Positions 37,497 through 47,648 are shown, numbered from the stretch's first letter. The stretch: DNA of 64,000 nt from Burkholderiales bacterium (GCA_019634975.1 JAHCAI010000001.1:1-64000); one strand, 5' to 3'. Notes: generated from the sequence alone by a model not told the origin. Made by a program: numbers and translations.

Positions 37497-37973
37497 TCAG
37501 AGTCCGAGTTCGGAGAGGCCGGGGTGCTCGTCGGGCCTGCGGCCCTGGGGCCAGAAGTACTTGCGGTCGGCCGCCTTGATCGGCAGATCGTTGATGCTGG
37601 CATGGCGGCGGTGCATCAGGCCGTTTTCGGCGAATTCCCAGTTTTCGTTGCCGTAGGAGCGGTACCACTGGCCGGAGTCGTCGTGCCATTCGTAGGCGAA
37701 GCGCACGGCAATGCGGTTGTCGGTGAAGGCCCACAGTTCCTTGATCAGGCGGTATTCGAGTTCCTTCGCCCATTTGCGGGTCAGGAATTCGACTACCGCG
37801 GCGCGGCCGACGGGGAATTCGGCGCGGTTGCGCCAGACCGTGTCGGGCGTGTAGGCCAGCGATACCGCGACCGGGTCACGCGTGTTCCAGGCATCCTCCG
37901 CCTTGCGCACCTTTTGCATCGCGGTGTCCCGCGTGAACGGCGGAAAGGGCGGGCGGCTCTCCGGGGTATTCAA
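37497..37973 (-). CDS. NTF2-like protein, DUF1348 family
   Basis: A 158-residue SnoaL/NTF2-like fold protein matching DUF1348 ([32 protein letters not shown] near the start, [24 protein letters not shown] in the middle). The family function is unknown. TTG at 37973 is preceded by a perfect AGGAGG seven bases upstream and overlaps the cobA stop by four bases, so it is coupled to cobA as the last gene of the nitrate operon. ATG 37919 would remove the family N-terminus. Confidence 0.87.
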   Translation of the reverse strand: MNTPESRPPFPPFTRDTAMQKVRKAEDAWNTRDPVAVSLAYTPDTVWRNRAEFPVGRAAVVEFLTRKWAKELEYRLIKELWAFTDNRIAVRFAYEWHDDSGQWYRSYGNENWEFAENGLMHRRHASINDLPIKAADRKYFWPQGRRPDEHPGLSELGL

Positions 37974-38734
37974 GCGGCAGCCTCCTGATGTTTGTGTAAG
38001 GTCTGTGCGGCGAGCCGGGCGGCGTTGGCCACTTCGCCGATGACGAGGATCGCCGGACTGCCGATGCCATGGGCACGGATGTCCGCGGGCAGGCGTGCCA
38101 GCGTGGTGGCGACCACGCGCTGCTGCGGCAGTGTCGCGTGCTGGATCACCGCGGCGGGCAGGTCGGCGCGCAGGCCGCCGGCGCGCAGGGCGGCGACGAT
38201 GTCTTCGCAGCGCGCAATGCCCATGTAGATCACCAGCGTCAGGCCCGAGCGCGCCAGTGCTTGCCAGTCGACGGCCGCGTCTTCCTTGGTATGGCCGGTG
38301 ACGAAGGCGACGCCGCGGCCGGCTTCGCGGTGGGTCACCGGGATGCCGGCGGCGGCCGGGGCGGCGATGCCGGCGGTGATGCCGCTGACGATTTGCCAGG
38401 GAATGCCGGCGGCGTCGAGCGCGGCGGTTTCCTCGCCGCCGCGGCCGAAGACGAAGGGATCGCCGCCCTTGAGGCGCACGACGGCGTGGCCGGCCTGGGC
38501 TTCGGCGACCAGCAGCTTTTCGATGAAGGCCTGCGGCGTCGATTTGCAGCCGCCGCGCTTGCCGACGTGGATCACGCGCGCGCCGGGTTTCAGGTGCGCG
38601 AGCACCGCCGGGTTGACCAGGTCGTCGACCAGCGCGACGTCGGCCCCGTTCATCACGCGCACGGCTTTCAGAGTCAGCAGTTCCGGATCGCCGGGGCCCG
38701 CGCCGACCAGCCAGACTGTACCGGGGTTCGCCAT
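37970..38734 (-). CDS. cobA: Uroporphyrinogen-III C-methyltransferase
   Basis: A 254-residue SUMT that makes precorrin-2 from uroporphyrinogen III and SAM. It has [30 protein letters not shown] and [17 protein letters not shown], all family signatures. Precorrin-2 is the siroheme precursor, and NirB in the same operon needs siroheme. CysG-type dehydrogenase and ferrochelatase activities are not encoded here. ATG 38734 lies two bases after the nasA stop. Confidence 0.96.
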   Translation of the reverse strand: MANPGTVWLVGAGPGDPELLTLKAVRVMNGADVALVDDLVNPAVLAHLKPGARVIHVGKRGGCKSTPQAFIEKLLVAEAQAGHAVVRLKGGDPFVFGRGGEETAALDAAGIPWQIVSGITAGIAAPAAAGIPVTHREAGRGVAFVTGHTKEDAAVDWQALARSGLTLVIYMGIARCEDIVAALRAGGLRADLPAAVIQHATLPQQRVVATTLARLPADIRAHGIGSPAILVIGEVANAARLAAQTLHKHQEAAA

Positions 38735-38736
38735 GG

Positions 38737-41451
38737 TCAGGCCGCCTGCACGGCCGCGGCCGCGAGCTTGCGCAGCTCGGGCAGGCAGGAGCCGCATTGG
38801 GTGCCACAGCGCAGGGCCTGCTGCACGCTGTCGAGTTTGGTCGCGGCGTCGCCGGCGGCCGCCTGCAGGGCATCGACGATCGTGGTTTCGCCGACGCCGT
38901 GGCAACTGCAGACGATGCGGCCGCGCGACACCATGCCGGCCGGGGGCTGTGCGGTGGGGGCCAGCAGCAGCGTGCCGAGCTGCGCCGCGGGCAGGCCTTG
39001 CGCGTGGAATTCGCGCAGCCAGGATTCGCCGCTGCCGTCGCCGCTGAGGCACACCCCGGCGATCTTCTCGCCGGCGAGGCGCACGCGGCGGGTGCGGCCG
39101 CGGCGCGGATCCTCGTAACGCAGCACGTCGTCGCCGTCGAGTTCGAACAGCGCATGCAGCGCGGCGAGCATTTCGGTGTTCGGCGCGGCGTCGGCTGCGG
39201 CGCGCAGCAGCACACCGCCGGCCTCAGGTGTCAGCGCGCAGGAGGCGAAGGCGAACTGCGGCAGCCAGGCCTGCACGCGCGCGAGCAGCGCCAGCGCGTC
39301 GCCGTCGCGCGGCGTGCCGAAGGCAACCAGTTGCCAGGGCAGCGCGGCCTTGCTGATACGGATCGCGCAGTGTTTCAGTTCCGGCTGGAAGGATTTCGGA
39401 TCGGTCGCCGGCAGCGTCAGCGCATTGCTGCCGGTGCCGCCGAGAAAGCGGCTGCCCCAGTGCATCGGCAGGAAAGCCTGGCCGGGGGCGATGCCGGCGT
39501 CGGCGGCAGCGACCAGCGTCAGCGCGCCGCGCCGCGATTCGAGTCGCACCAGTTCGCCGGGGGTGATGCCGCGCCGCGCGAGGTCTGCGGGATGCAGTGC
39601 CACCGCCGGTTCCGGCGCATGGCCCCACAGCCGCGCGACGCGGCCACTGCGTGTCATGCCGTGCCACTGGTCGCGCAGGCGGCCGGTGTTGAGGCGGAAG
39701 GGGAAACGCGCGTCGACGTTTTCGGCGACCGGCCGGTAGGGCACGGCGACGAAGCGCGCGCGGCGGCTGGCGGTCGGGAAGCGGCCGTCCTCGTAGAGCC
39801 GCGCCTGGCCCTGGCGCGCGCCGATGCGGTAGGGCCACTGCTGCGGGCCCTTGGCGTCGAGCGTGGCATAGCCAAGGCCGCTGATGTCGGTGTTGCGGCC
39901 ACGCGTGAGTTCACTGTACTCATTGAAGATCTGTCGCGGGCTGTCGAAGGCGAAACGCGCCGACGTGCGGCCGTGGAGTTTGCGTTCGAGCCGCATCGCG
40001 AAATCGCAGGCGATGCGCCAGTCGGGACGTGCCTCGCCCGGCGGCGGTACCGCGGCGCGCACGCGCGAAATGCGGCGTTCCGAATTGGTGACCGTGCCTT
40101 CCTTTTCGCCCCAGCCGGCGGCGGGAAGCAGCACGTCGGCGTAGGGTGCGGTCTCGGTGTCGGCGTAGGTTTCCTGCAGCACCACCAGTTCGGCGCGCTC
40201 CAGCGCTTCGCGCACGGCGCCCTGCGCCGGCAGCGACTGCGCGGGATTGGTGCAGGCGATCCACAGTGCCTTGATTTCGCCACGGCGCACCGCGTCGAAC
40301 ATCTCGACCGCGGTTTTGCCGGGACGGCCGGGTATCGACGGCACGTCCCACAGTTTCGCGACTTCGGCGCGGTCGCCGGCGTCGGTCAGGTCGCGGTGGC
40401 CGATCAGCAGATTGGCCATGCTGCCGGTCTCGCGGCCGCCCATCGCGTTGGGCTGGCCGGTCAGCGAGAACGGCCCGGCACCGGGGCGGCCGATGTGGCC
40501 GGTGGCGAGGTGGAGGTTGATCAGCGCGGCGTTCTTGTCGGTGCCGCTGGCGGACTGGTTGAGTCCCATGCAGTACAGCGACAGCGCGGCGCGGGCGGTG
40601 CCGAACCAGCGCGCGGCGGTCAGCAGTTCGTCGCTGGTGATGCCGCAGAGTTCGGCGGCGAATTCCGGCGAGTAGTCGCGTACCAGCGCTCTCAGCGCCT
40701 CGTAGCCTTCGGTGTGAGCCTCGATGTAGGCGGCATTGGCCAGGTTCTCCCACAGCAGCGCGTTGAGCAGACCGTTGAACAGCGCGACATCGGTGCCGGG
40801 CTGAATCGCGAGATGGAGGTCTGCGATCTCCGCGGTGGCGGTTCGGCGCGGGTCGACGACGATGATTTTCAGGTCCGGGTTTTTTGCCTTGGCGTCCTCG
40901 ATGCGGCGGAACAGCACCGGATGCGCCCAGGCGGCGTTGGAGCCGGCGATCAGGATGCAGTCGGCGTGGTCGATGTCCTCGTAGCAGGTCGGCGGCGCGT
41001 CGGCGCCGAGGGTCGCCTTGTAGCCGGCGACGGCGGAGGACATGCACAGCCGCGAGTTGGAGTCGATGTTGTTGGTGCCGACCAGCGCGCGGGCGAGCTT
41101 GTTGAAGACATAGTAGTCCTCGGTCAGCAGCTGTCCCGAGACGTAGAAGGCCACTGCATCCGGCCCGTGCTCGCGGATGATTGCGGCAAAGCGCTCGGCG
41201 ACATGGTCGAGCGCGGCATCCCAGCTGACCGGCCGTCGTGGCTGGCTGCGCTCCCTGCGCAGTTCGGGCTGCAGCGCACGGCCGTGGCCGGCGACGGTTT
41301 CGTGCAGCGCCTGGCCCTTGCCGCACAGCCGGCCGAAGTTGGCCGGATGTTTCGGATCGCCGCGCACGCCGGTGATGCGGCCGTCCTTGTGGGTAATGAC
41401 AACGCCGCAGCCGACGCCGCAATAGCAGCAGGTGGAGTGGACTTCAGACAT
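38737..41451 (-). CDS. nasA: Assimilatory nitrate reductase, catalytic subunit
   Basis: A 904-residue molybdopterin oxidoreductase reducing nitrate to nitrite in the cytoplasm. The N-terminal [4Fe-4S] site is CCYCGVGCG ... RLCGKG. Mo-bisMGD-binding segments follow ([25 protein letters not shown] region; [23 protein letters not shown]). A C-terminal BFD-type [2Fe-2S] domain ([16 protein letters not shown] ... [12 protein letters not shown]) is typical of NasA. Start at ATG 41451. Its first 16 codons are duplicated upstream at 41569. It is flanked by nirD and cobA in the operon. Confidence 0.96.
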   Translation of the reverse strand: MSEVHSTCCYCGVGCGVVITHKDGRITGVRGDPKHPANFGRLCGKGQALHETVAGHGRALQPELRRERSQPRRPVSWDAALDHVAERFAAIIREHGPDAVAFYVSGQLLTEDYYVFNKLARALVGTNNIDSNSRLCMSSAVAGYKATLGADAPPTCYEDIDHADCILIAGSNAAWAHPVLFRRIEDAKAKNPDLKIIVVDPRRTATAEIADLHLAIQPGTDVALFNGLLNALLWENLANAAYIEAHTEGYEALRALVRDYSPEFAAELCGITSDELLTAARWFGTARAALSLYCMGLNQSASGTDKNAALINLHLATGHIGRPGAGPFSLTGQPNAMGGRETGSMANLLIGHRDLTDAGDRAEVAKLWDVPSIPGRPGKTAVEMFDAVRRGEIKALWIACTNPAQSLPAQGAVREALERAELVVLQETYADTETAPYADVLLPAAGWGEKEGTVTNSERRISRVRAAVPPPGEARPDWRIACDFAMRLERKLHGRTSARFAFDSPRQIFNEYSELTRGRNTDISGLGYATLDAKGPQQWPYRIGARQGQARLYEDGRFPTASRRARFVAVPYRPVAENVDARFPFRLNTGRLRDQWHGMTRSGRVARLWGHAPEPAVALHPADLARRGITPGELVRLESRRGALTLVAAADAGIAPGQAFLPMHWGSRFLGGTGSNALTLPATDPKSFQPELKHCAIRISKAALPWQLVAFGTPRDGDALALLARVQAWLPQFAFASCALTPEAGGVLLRAAADAAPNTEMLAALHALFELDGDDVLRYEDPRRGRTRRVRLAGEKIAGVCLSGDGSGESWLREFHAQGLPAAQLGTLLLAPTAQPPAGMVSRGRIVCSCHGVGETTIVDALQAAAGDAATKLDSVQQALRCGTQCGSCLPELRKLAAAAVQAA

Positions 41452-41569
41452 GGCGTGTCAGTACCCGGCTGCGGCGTTCCACACCTCCCGCGCAGCGGTC
41501 AGCGGCGCGCAGCGACGACTGACCGCATCCAACTCCGCAGTAGCAGCAGGTGGAGTGGACTTCAGACAT
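41444..41569 (-). pseudogene. 41-codon mini-ORF: duplicated nasA 5' end
   Basis: The first 16 codons encode [16 protein letters not shown], identical to the NasA N-terminus, then a 25-residue unrelated tail. A 31-base block (41541-41571) is identical to 41423-41453. Further into the copy, five codons differ from nasA only at synonymous third positions. The ATG overlaps the nirD stop (ATGTCTGA) and its own stop overlaps the nasA ATG in the same way, so ribosomes could pass nirD, mini-ORF, nasA. Either a remnant of an older nasA copy or a Cys-rich leader peptide. Confidence 0.75.
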
Positions 41570-41891
41570 GGGCCGGCTGTTCCAGGGCCAGCAGCACGAT
41601 GCCGGCCTCGACTTTGACCGGGAAGGTTTTCGTGCTGCCCTCGTCGGGTGCGATCGCGCAGCCGGTTTCGAGCGCGATGTTCCAGTTGTGCAGCGGGCAG
41701 GCGACCTTGTTGCCGCAGACAATGCCCTGCGACAATGCACCGCCCTTGTGCGGGCAGCGGTCCTCGAGCGCGAACACCGTATCCTCGGCAGTGCGGAACA
41801 CGGCGATGTCGGGCGCGCCCTCGCGACGCAGCACGCGCGAGCCCAGGCGCGGGATGTCATCAAGCGCGCAGATTTTCAGCCAGTTGCTCAT
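41562..41891 (-). CDS. nirD: Nitrite reductase (NADH) small subunit
   Basis: A 109-residue Rieske-like subunit of assimilatory nitrite reductase. The Rieske ligand pattern is kept: CPHKGGALSQG and CPLHNWNI, giving a full Cys-His/Cys-His set. The ATG overlaps the nirB stop (ATGA). The C-terminus overlaps the ATG of the mini-ORF. Confidence 0.95.
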   Translation of the reverse strand: MSNWLKICALDDIPRLGSRVLRREGAPDIAVFRTAEDTVFALEDRCPHKGGALSQGIVCGNKVACPLHNWNIALETGCAIAPDEGSTKTFPVKVEAGIVLLALEQPAHV

Positions 41892-44350
41892 GCCGTCGCC
41901 CCTTCGCGGCTCGCGGCCGGCTGCAGCGGCTGGAACTGGGCGCGGTCGGCGCCGGCGACCCGTTCGGCCCAGGGATCGGGCTCGTCCTTGAGGGCGTAGA
42001 GCAAACGCTCGTAGAGCGCCTTGCGCCCCGCCGCGTCGTCGAGGATGCGCTGCTTCACATAGTCGAGGCCGACGCGGTGGACATAGTGCACCGTGCGCTC
42101 GAGGTACCAGCCCTCTTCGCGGTAGAGCTGGAGGAAGGCGCTGGAGTATTCGAGCACTTCCTCCGCGGTTTTGACCTTGACCAGGAACTGCGCGACCTCG
42201 GTCTTGATGCCGCCGTTGCCGGCGACGTAGATTTCCCAGCCCGAGTCGACGCCGATGACGCCGACGTCCTTGATGCCGGATTCGGCGCAGTTGCGCGGAC
42301 AGCCGGAGACCGCGAGCTTGACCTTATGCGGCGCGTACATGCGCCACAGGCCGCGCTCGAGATCCTGGCCCATCTTCGTCGAGTCCTGCACGCCGAAGCG
42401 GCACCACTCGGCGCCGACGCAGGTCTTCACGGTGCGCAGCGCCTTGGCGTAGGCGTGACCGGACGGCATGTCGAGGTCGCGCCACACCGCGGGCAGGTCC
42501 TCCTTTTTCACGCCGAGCAGGTCGATGCGCTGGCCGCCGGTGACCTTGACCGTCGGGATGCGGTATTTGTCGACCACATCGGCGATGCGCCGCAGTTCGT
42601 CGGCGGTGGTGACGCCGCCCCACATCCGCGGGATCACCGAGTAGGTGGAGTCCTTCTGGATGTTGGCGTGGGCGCGTTCGTTGATGAAGCGCGACTGCGG
42701 ATCGTCCTTGGCGCGGTGCGGCCAGGTCGAGATCAGGTAGTAGTTCAGCGCCGGGCGGCAGCTGGCGCAGCCGTTGGGCGTGCGCCACTCGAGGAACTTC
42801 ATGACCTCCGGAATCGTCAGCAGCTCGTGGTCGCGGATCGCCGCGCGTGTCTCGGCGTGGGTGCGGTCGGTGCAGCCGCACATCGGCTTGACTGCGGGCG
42901 CGGCGGAGTAGTCGCCGCCCGCGGTGAACATCAGGATCTGCTCGACCAGGCCGGTGCAGGAGCCGCAGGAGCTGGAGGCCTTGGTGTGCTTGCGCACGTC
43001 GTCGAGCGTGAACAGGCCTTTTTCCTTGATCGCCTTGACGATGCTGCCCTTGCACACGCCGTTGCAGCCGCAGACTTCCATGTCGTCCGACATCGCGGCG
43101 GCCCTGTTCTGGCCCTGGTGCCCGGTGTCGCCGAGGTTGGATTCGCCGAACATCAGCTTGTCGCGGATGTCGGCGACCTTGCGGCCGTCGCGCAGCAGCT
43201 TGAAGTACCAGGCGCCGTCGACGGTGTCGCCGTAGAGCACGCTGCCGACCAGCCTGTCGTCCTTGATCACGAGGCGCTTGTAGACGCCGCGGATCGGATC
43301 CGACAGCACGATGTCCTCGGTGCCGTCGCCGCCCTGGAAGTTGCCCGCGCTGAAGAGGTCGATGCCGGTGACCTTGAGCTTGGTCGAGGTCAGCGAGCCG
43401 GTGTAGCGGCCGATGCCCATCTGCGCGAGATGGTTGGCGCAGACCTTGGCCATGTCGAACAGCGGCGCGACCAGGCCGTAGGCGATGCCGCGGTGGTTGG
43501 CGCACTCGCCGACGGCGTAAATGCGCGGATCATAGGTCTGCATGGTGTCGCTGACGACGACGCCACGGTTGCAGTGCAGGCCCGCCTTCTCGGCGAGTTC
43601 GGTGTTGGGACGGATGCCGATGGCGACCACCACCAGGTCGGCGGCGACCGTACTGCCGTCCCTGAATTTCACCGCGGCGACGCGGCCTGATTCGCCGGCG
43701 ATGAGTTCCTGGGTCTGCGTGGCAAGGCGGAACTTGAGGCCCTTGGCTTCCAGCGACTTCTGCAGCAGGCCGGCCGCGGTGCGGTCGAGCTGGCGCTCCA
43801 TCAGCCACTCGGCGAGGTGGATCACGGTGACGTCCATGCCGCGCAGCTTGAGGCCGTTGGCGGCCTCGAGGCCGAGCAGGCCGCCGCCGATGACCACGGC
43901 GTTTTTGTACTGTGCCGCTGCGGCGATCATGCCTTCGGTGTCGGCGATGTCGCGGTAGGTCAGCACGCCCGGCAGCTTCATGCCGGGAATCGGCAGCAGG
44001 ATCGGGTTGGAGCCGGTGGCGAGCAGCAGCCGGTCGTAGGGCGCCTCGCTGCCGTCGTCGGCGCGCACGACGCGCTTCACGCGGTCGATCTCGGTGATTT
44101 TCTTGCCGAGGTGCAGCGTGATGTTGTGGTTTTTGTACCAGTCGAGGTCGTTGAGCACGATCTCCGGCAGCGTCTGTTCGCCGGCGAGCACCGGCGAGAG
44201 CAGGATGCGGTTGTAGTTCGGATGCGGTTCTGCGCCGAACACCGTGATCTCGTAAAGCTCCGGCGCCAGTTTCAGCAACTCCTCCAGCGCGCGCATTCCG
44301 GCCATGCCGTTGCCGACGCACACCAATTTCAACTTGTTGTTTTTATTCAT
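41888..44350 (-). CDS. nirB: Nitrite reductase (NADH) large subunit
   Basis: An 820-residue siroheme enzyme reducing nitrite to ammonia with NADH. In order: FAD/NAD(P)H domain (about residues 1-400; VCVGNGMAGMRALEELL, VIGGGLLGLEAANGL), a BFD-type [2Fe-2S] domain (CGCNGVCKGSIVKAI ... CGSCTG), and nitrite/sulfite reductase domains with the [4Fe-4S]-siroheme ligands in VGAEWCRFGVQDS and SGCPRNCAES. Full family length. It starts 7 bases after the stop of the ABC ATPase gene, with an AT-rich N-terminal coding stretch (MNKNNKLKL). Confidence 0.97.
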   Translation of the reverse strand: MNKNNKLKLVCVGNGMAGMRALEELLKLAPELYEITVFGAEPHPNYNRILLSPVLAGEQTLPEIVLNDLDWYKNHNITLHLGKKITEIDRVKRVVRADDGSEAPYDRLLLATGSNPILLPIPGMKLPGVLTYRDIADTEGMIAAAAQYKNAVVIGGGLLGLEAANGLKLRGMDVTVIHLAEWLMERQLDRTAAGLLQKSLEAKGLKFRLATQTQELIAGESGRVAAVKFRDGSTVAADLVVVAIGIRPNTELAEKAGLHCNRGVVVSDTMQTYDPRIYAVGECANHRGIAYGLVAPLFDMAKVCANHLAQMGIGRYTGSLTSTKLKVTGIDLFSAGNFQGGDGTEDIVLSDPIRGVYKRLVIKDDRLVGSVLYGDTVDGAWYFKLLRDGRKVADIRDKLMFGESNLGDTGHQGQNRAAAMSDDMEVCGCNGVCKGSIVKAIKEKGLFTLDDVRKHTKASSSCGSCTGLVEQILMFTAGGDYSAAPAVKPMCGCTDRTHAETRAAIRDHELLTIPEVMKFLEWRTPNGCASCRPALNYYLISTWPHRAKDDPQSRFINERAHANIQKDSTYSVIPRMWGGVTTADELRRIADVVDKYRIPTVKVTGGQRIDLLGVKKEDLPAVWRDLDMPSGHAYAKALRTVKTCVGAEWCRFGVQDSTKMGQDLERGLWRMYAPHKVKLAVSGCPRNCAESGIKDVGVIGVDSGWEIYVAGNGGIKTEVAQFLVKVKTAEEVLEYSSAFLQLYREEGWYLERTVHYVHRVGLDYVKQRILDDAAGRKALYERLLYALKDEPDPWAERVAGADRAQFQPLQPAASREGATA

Positions 44351-44357
44351 TTTTATA

Positions 44358-45149
44358 TCATGCCGCCTTGAGCTGCTTCTGGTAGAGGAACTCGAGCACC
44401 GCCTTGCGTGCGGCGAGGTAGCGCGCGTCGGTGGCGAGCGCGAGGCGGTCGCGCGGACGCGCGAGCTTGACGTCGAGGATCTCGCCGATGGTCGCCGCCG
44501 GGCCGTTGGTCATCATCACCACGCGGTCGGACAGCAGCACCGCCTCGTCGACGTCGTGGGTGACCATGACCACGGTGCTGCCGGTATTGGCGACGATGCG
44601 CAGCAGTTCGTCCTGCAGCCTTGCGCGGGTCAGCGCGTCGAGCGCGCCGAAGGGTTCGTCCATCAGCAGCACTTTCGGCTCCATCGCCAGCGCGCGGGCG
44701 ATGCCGACACGCTGCTTCATGCCGCCCGAGAGTTCTTCGGGCCGCTTGTTCATCGCATGCTCCATCTGCACCAGCTTCAGGTTGTGCAGAACCCACTCGC
44801 GGATCTGTGCCTTGCTGCGTTTGCCCTGCGAGGTCTTTTTCACCGCGAGCTCGATGTTTTCGTAGGCGGTGAGCCAGGGCAGCAGCGAGTGGTTCTGGAA
44901 CACCACGGCGCGGTCGGGGCCGGGCTGGTCGACCTCGCGGCCTTCGAGCAGCACGCCGCCTGCGGTGCAGCGGTAGAGCCCGGCGATGATGTTGAGCAGC
45001 GTCGACTTGCCGCAGCCGGAATGGCCGATCAGCGAGACGAATTCGCCCTTTTCGACGCGCAGGTTGACGCCGGACAGTGCCTGGAACAGGCCCTGCCGGG
45101 TCTTGAAGGCCATCGAGACGAGGCTGAGTTCGAGGAAGGACTGGCTCAT
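44358..45149 (-). CDS. nrtD: Nitrate ABC transporter ATP-binding protein (NrtD type)
   Basis: A 263-residue ABC ATPase: Walker A GHSGCGKST, Q-loop in FQNHSLLPW, signature ELSGGMKQRVGIARAL, Walker B VLLMDEPFGALD and the His switch VTHDVDEA. It lacks the extra C-terminal NrtA-like domain of NrtC, so it corresponds to NrtD/NasD. ATG 45149 has GGGAGCC upstream; a further in-frame ATG at about 45197 is less likely. It energises uptake with NrtB and NrtA. Confidence 0.93.
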   Translation of the reverse strand: MSQSFLELSLVSMAFKTRQGLFQALSGVNLRVEKGEFVSLIGHSGCGKSTLLNIIAGLYRCTAGGVLLEGREVDQPGPDRAVVFQNHSLLPWLTAYENIELAVKKTSQGKRSKAQIREWVLHNLKLVQMEHAMNKRPEELSGGMKQRVGIARALAMEPKVLLMDEPFGALDALTRARLQDELLRIVANTGSTVVMVTHDVDEAVLLSDRVVMMTNGPAATIGEILDVKLARPRDRLALATDARYLAARKAVLEFLYQKQLKAA

Positions 45150-45205
45150 GCGGGGCTCCCGGTTGTGGGTCTGGTTGGCGGTCGATATCAGTTTCATGGC
45201 GGTGC

Positions 45206-46171
45206 TCAGCTGACGCTGGTGCCGCGGGCGACCCAGCGGCCGATCCAGGACACGATGCGGTCGAGTGCGAAGCCGACGAGGCCGACGTAGAACAGCGCGA
45301 GCACGATGTCGCTGATGCGCGAGGAGTTCCAGGCATCCCAGATGAAAAATCCGACGCCGACGCCGCCGATCAGCATTTCCGCGGCAACGATGGCGAGCCA
45401 CGACAGGCCGACGCCGATGCGCAGCCCGGAAAAGATGTACGGTGCCGCCGCCGGCAGCATGATCTTCAGGAAGTACTCGACCCCGTTCAGCCGCACTACC
45501 CGCGCGACGTTGCGGTAGTCGTTGGGAATGTTGCGGATGCCGATCGAGGTGTTGATGATGATCGGCCACACCGCGGTGATGAAGATCACGAAAATCGCCG
45601 ACGGATTGCCGTCGCGGAAGCCGGCCAGCGCGATCGGCAGCCAGGCGAGCGGGGGCACCGTGCGCAGCACCTGGAATACCGGGTCGAGGCCGCGCATGGC
45701 GATCGCGAACTGGCCGACCAGGACGCCCAGGGAGATGCCCACCACCACCGCGATCGAATAGCCGTAGAGCACGCGCTCGAGGCTCGCTGCCAGCTGCCAG
45801 GCCATGCCGACGTCGTTGCCGCCGTTGTTGAAGAAGGGATCGAGGATCAGGTCCTTGGTGTCGGCGATGACCTTGCTCGGCGGCGGCAGCGCGGCGCCGG
45901 CCTGGCTCGACGCCAGCTCCCAGATGCCCAGCAGCAGGGCGACGGTGATGACCGGCGGCAGTATTTTCGCCGCGTAGTCGCTCAGGGTGTCGAGCCAGGC
46001 GGCACGCCGCCTGGCGGTCGGCGCGGGCGGCATGGCGGCAGCTGCGGACACCTTGACCGCCGGCGTGCTGGTGGCGGCCGCGGCGACCGCCCCGAGCTCG
46101 GTCACAATCTCGTCCTTGCGGGCGGGTTCCGTATCCTTCGGGGCTGCTGCAAGGCTTGCGGTGGTGGTCAT
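45206..46171 (-). CDS. nrtB: Nitrate ABC transporter permease
   Basis: A 321-residue NrtB/SsuC-type permease. An Ala/Thr/Pro-rich cytoplasmic N-terminus (residues 1-65) precedes about six helices. The loop VVRLNGVEYFLKIMLPAAAPYIFSGLRIGVGLSW is the EAA-like contact with the ATPase. It is encoded between nrtA and nrtD on the minus strand. Confidence 0.94.
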   Translation of the reverse strand: MTTTASLAAAPKDTEPARKDEIVTELGAVAAAATSTPAVKVSAAAAMPPAPTARRRAAWLDTLSDYAAKILPPVITVALLLGIWELASSQAGAALPPPSKVIADTKDLILDPFFNNGGNDVGMAWQLAASLERVLYGYSIAVVVGISLGVLVGQFAIAMRGLDPVFQVLRTVPPLAWLPIALAGFRDGNPSAIFVIFITAVWPIIINTSIGIRNIPNDYRNVARVVRLNGVEYFLKIMLPAAAPYIFSGLRIGVGLSWLAIVAAEMLIGGVGVGFFIWDAWNSSRISDIVLALFYVGLVGFALDRIVSWIGRWVARGTSVS

Positions 46172-46210
46172 GTCGGGCTCCTGTCAGAGGGTGCGGTCGG
46201 CCGCGGCGGG

Positions 46211-47512
46211 TCAGGCCTTCATCGCCTTGATGGCGAGGCTGTTGAGGTAGGCGGCGGGATTCTTTGGGTCGAACACCTTGCCGTCGAAGAATTTCTCGGG
46301 GCCGCGCGAGGTCGAGGTCGGGATCTGGGCCTTCGGTATCCCGAGCTCGGCGGCGGCCTTGCGCCACAGGTCCTCGCGGTTGACCTTCTTGATCAGTGCG
46401 GCGGTGTCGGTCTTCTGCGGCAGGTAGCCCCAGCGGATGTTCTCGGTGAGGAACCACAGGTCGTGGCTCTGGAACGGGTAGGAGGCAAAATCGTTCCAGT
46501 AGCGCATCTGCTGCGGGCTGTTCTTGACCACGCGGCCGGTGCCGTAGTCGAAGTCGCCGCGCATGCGGTCGGTGATGTCGGCGACCGGGGCATTGATCCA
46601 GCGGCGGCGCGAACAGATTTCCGCCACCTCGGCACGGTTTTTCGGTTCCTCGCAGTACATCTGCGCTTCCATCACCGCCTTCAGCAGCGCCATCGACGCG
46701 TTCGGATTCTTGTCGACGTACGCTGCGCGCATCGCGAAGGCCTTCTCCGGATGGTTGTGCCAGAGCTCGCCGGTGGTGAGCGCGGTGTAGCCGATTTTCT
46801 GGTTGATCAGCTGGTGGTTCCAGGGTTCGCAGACGCAGAAGGTGTCCATGGTGCCGACTTTCATGTTGGCGACCATTTGCGCCGGCGGCACCACGATGGT
46901 GTTGATGTCGGTGTTGGGGTCGATGCCGCCGGCGGCGAGCCAGTAGCGGATCCACATGTCGTGGGTGCCGCCGGGGAAGGTCATCGCCGCGTTGATCGCC
47001 TTGCCGCTGGCCTTTTTCGCCATCAGCGCCGGCTTGAAGGGTTTGGTGTCGGTGCCGATCTTGAGGCTGGCGAATTCATTGGACACGGAGATGCACTGGC
47101 CCGCGAGGTTCAGCCGCGCCAGGATGTACATGGGGGTCGGCACGTTGTTGGCGGTCATCGCGCCGGAGGAGATCAGGTAGGGCATGGGCGTCAGGATGTG
47201 CGCGCCGTCGATGCCGTTTTTCTCGGAGCCGAGCACGATGTTGTCGCGGGTCGCGCCCCAGGAGGCCTGCTTGACCACTTCGACACTGGTCATGCCGTGT
47301 TTCTTGAAAAAGCCTTTTTCGTCGGCGACGAACAGCGGCGCGGCATCGGTCAGCGCGATGAAGCCGAGCTTGGCGGCGGTGGTTTCCAGTTTGCCCTGGG
47401 CCCTGACGATGGCCGGGAAACCGGCGGGTATCAGGCTGGCCGCGGCCACGCCTGCAACGCTTTTGATCATCGAACGCCGTGAAGAATTGATAAGGCCGTC
47501 TTTGCTGTCCAT
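46211..47512 (-). CDS. nrtA: Nitrate ABC transporter substrate-binding protein, Tat signal
   Basis: A 433-residue NrtA/CmpA-family binding protein. A twin-arginine signal is present (SSRRSMIKSVAGVAAASLIPAGFPAIVRAQ, residues about 10-40), then KLGFIALTDAAPLFVADEKGFFKKHGM. Because it carries an export signal it is the transporter protein rather than the cytoplasmic sensor NasS. ATG 47512 follows GGGGAT. The long 5' leader (about 47513-47725) carries paired hairpins and a terminator consistent with ANTAR antitermination. Confidence 0.94.
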   Translation of the reverse strand: MDSKDGLINSSRRSMIKSVAGVAAASLIPAGFPAIVRAQGKLETTAAKLGFIALTDAAPLFVADEKGFFKKHGMTSVEVVKQASWGATRDNIVLGSEKNGIDGAHILTPMPYLISSGAMTANNVPTPMYILARLNLAGQCISVSNEFASLKIGTDTKPFKPALMAKKASGKAINAAMTFPGGTHDMWIRYWLAAGGIDPNTDINTIVVPPAQMVANMKVGTMDTFCVCEPWNHQLINQKIGYTALTTGELWHNHPEKAFAMRAAYVDKNPNASMALLKAVMEAQMYCEEPKNRAEVAEICSRRRWINAPVADITDRMRGDFDYGTGRVVKNSPQQMRYWNDFASYPFQSHDLWFLTENIRWGYLPQKTDTAALIKKVNREDLWRKAAAELGIPKAQIPTSTSRGPEKFFDGKVFDPKNPAAYLNSLAIKAMKA

Positions 47513-47597
47513 GTGTTGATCCCCGTTGATGTGTGACCGTTGAAAATCGCGTAACTGCAACCCGAACCTGTGCCTTGCTCCATGTGCTGCAACAAAC

Positions 47598-47648
47598 AAA
47601 AAAGGGTGTCAGGGCGGCGCATGAACACGCGCCATCCCGAACACCCTT
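47598..47648 (-). terminator. Intrinsic terminator in the nrtA leader
   Basis: On the minus strand AAGGGTGT (47648-47641 as complement) pairs with ACACCCTT-complement at 47609-47602 within a long imperfect stem (inner arms GGCGCG/TGCGCC), followed by six T (47603-47598). It lies 86 bases before the nrtA start, so it must be read through for operon expression. Confidence 0.9.

Noticed and set aside
41444..41571. Assembly error as the source of the duplicated nasA start
   Set aside because: The copies differ at five successive synonymous positions and have different flanks, which is not expected from a mis-join; still worth confirming with reads.
38797..41991. A 1064-codon open frame on the plus strand opposite nasA and nirD
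   Set aside because: It mirrors the codon structure of real GC-rich genes on the minus strand, is Arg/Ala/Gly-rich, and shows no domain.
46211..47512. NrtA-like protein as the cytoplasmic nitrate sensor NasS
   Set aside because: It has a clear twin-arginine signal peptide and is encoded with the permease and ATPase, so it is the transporter protein.
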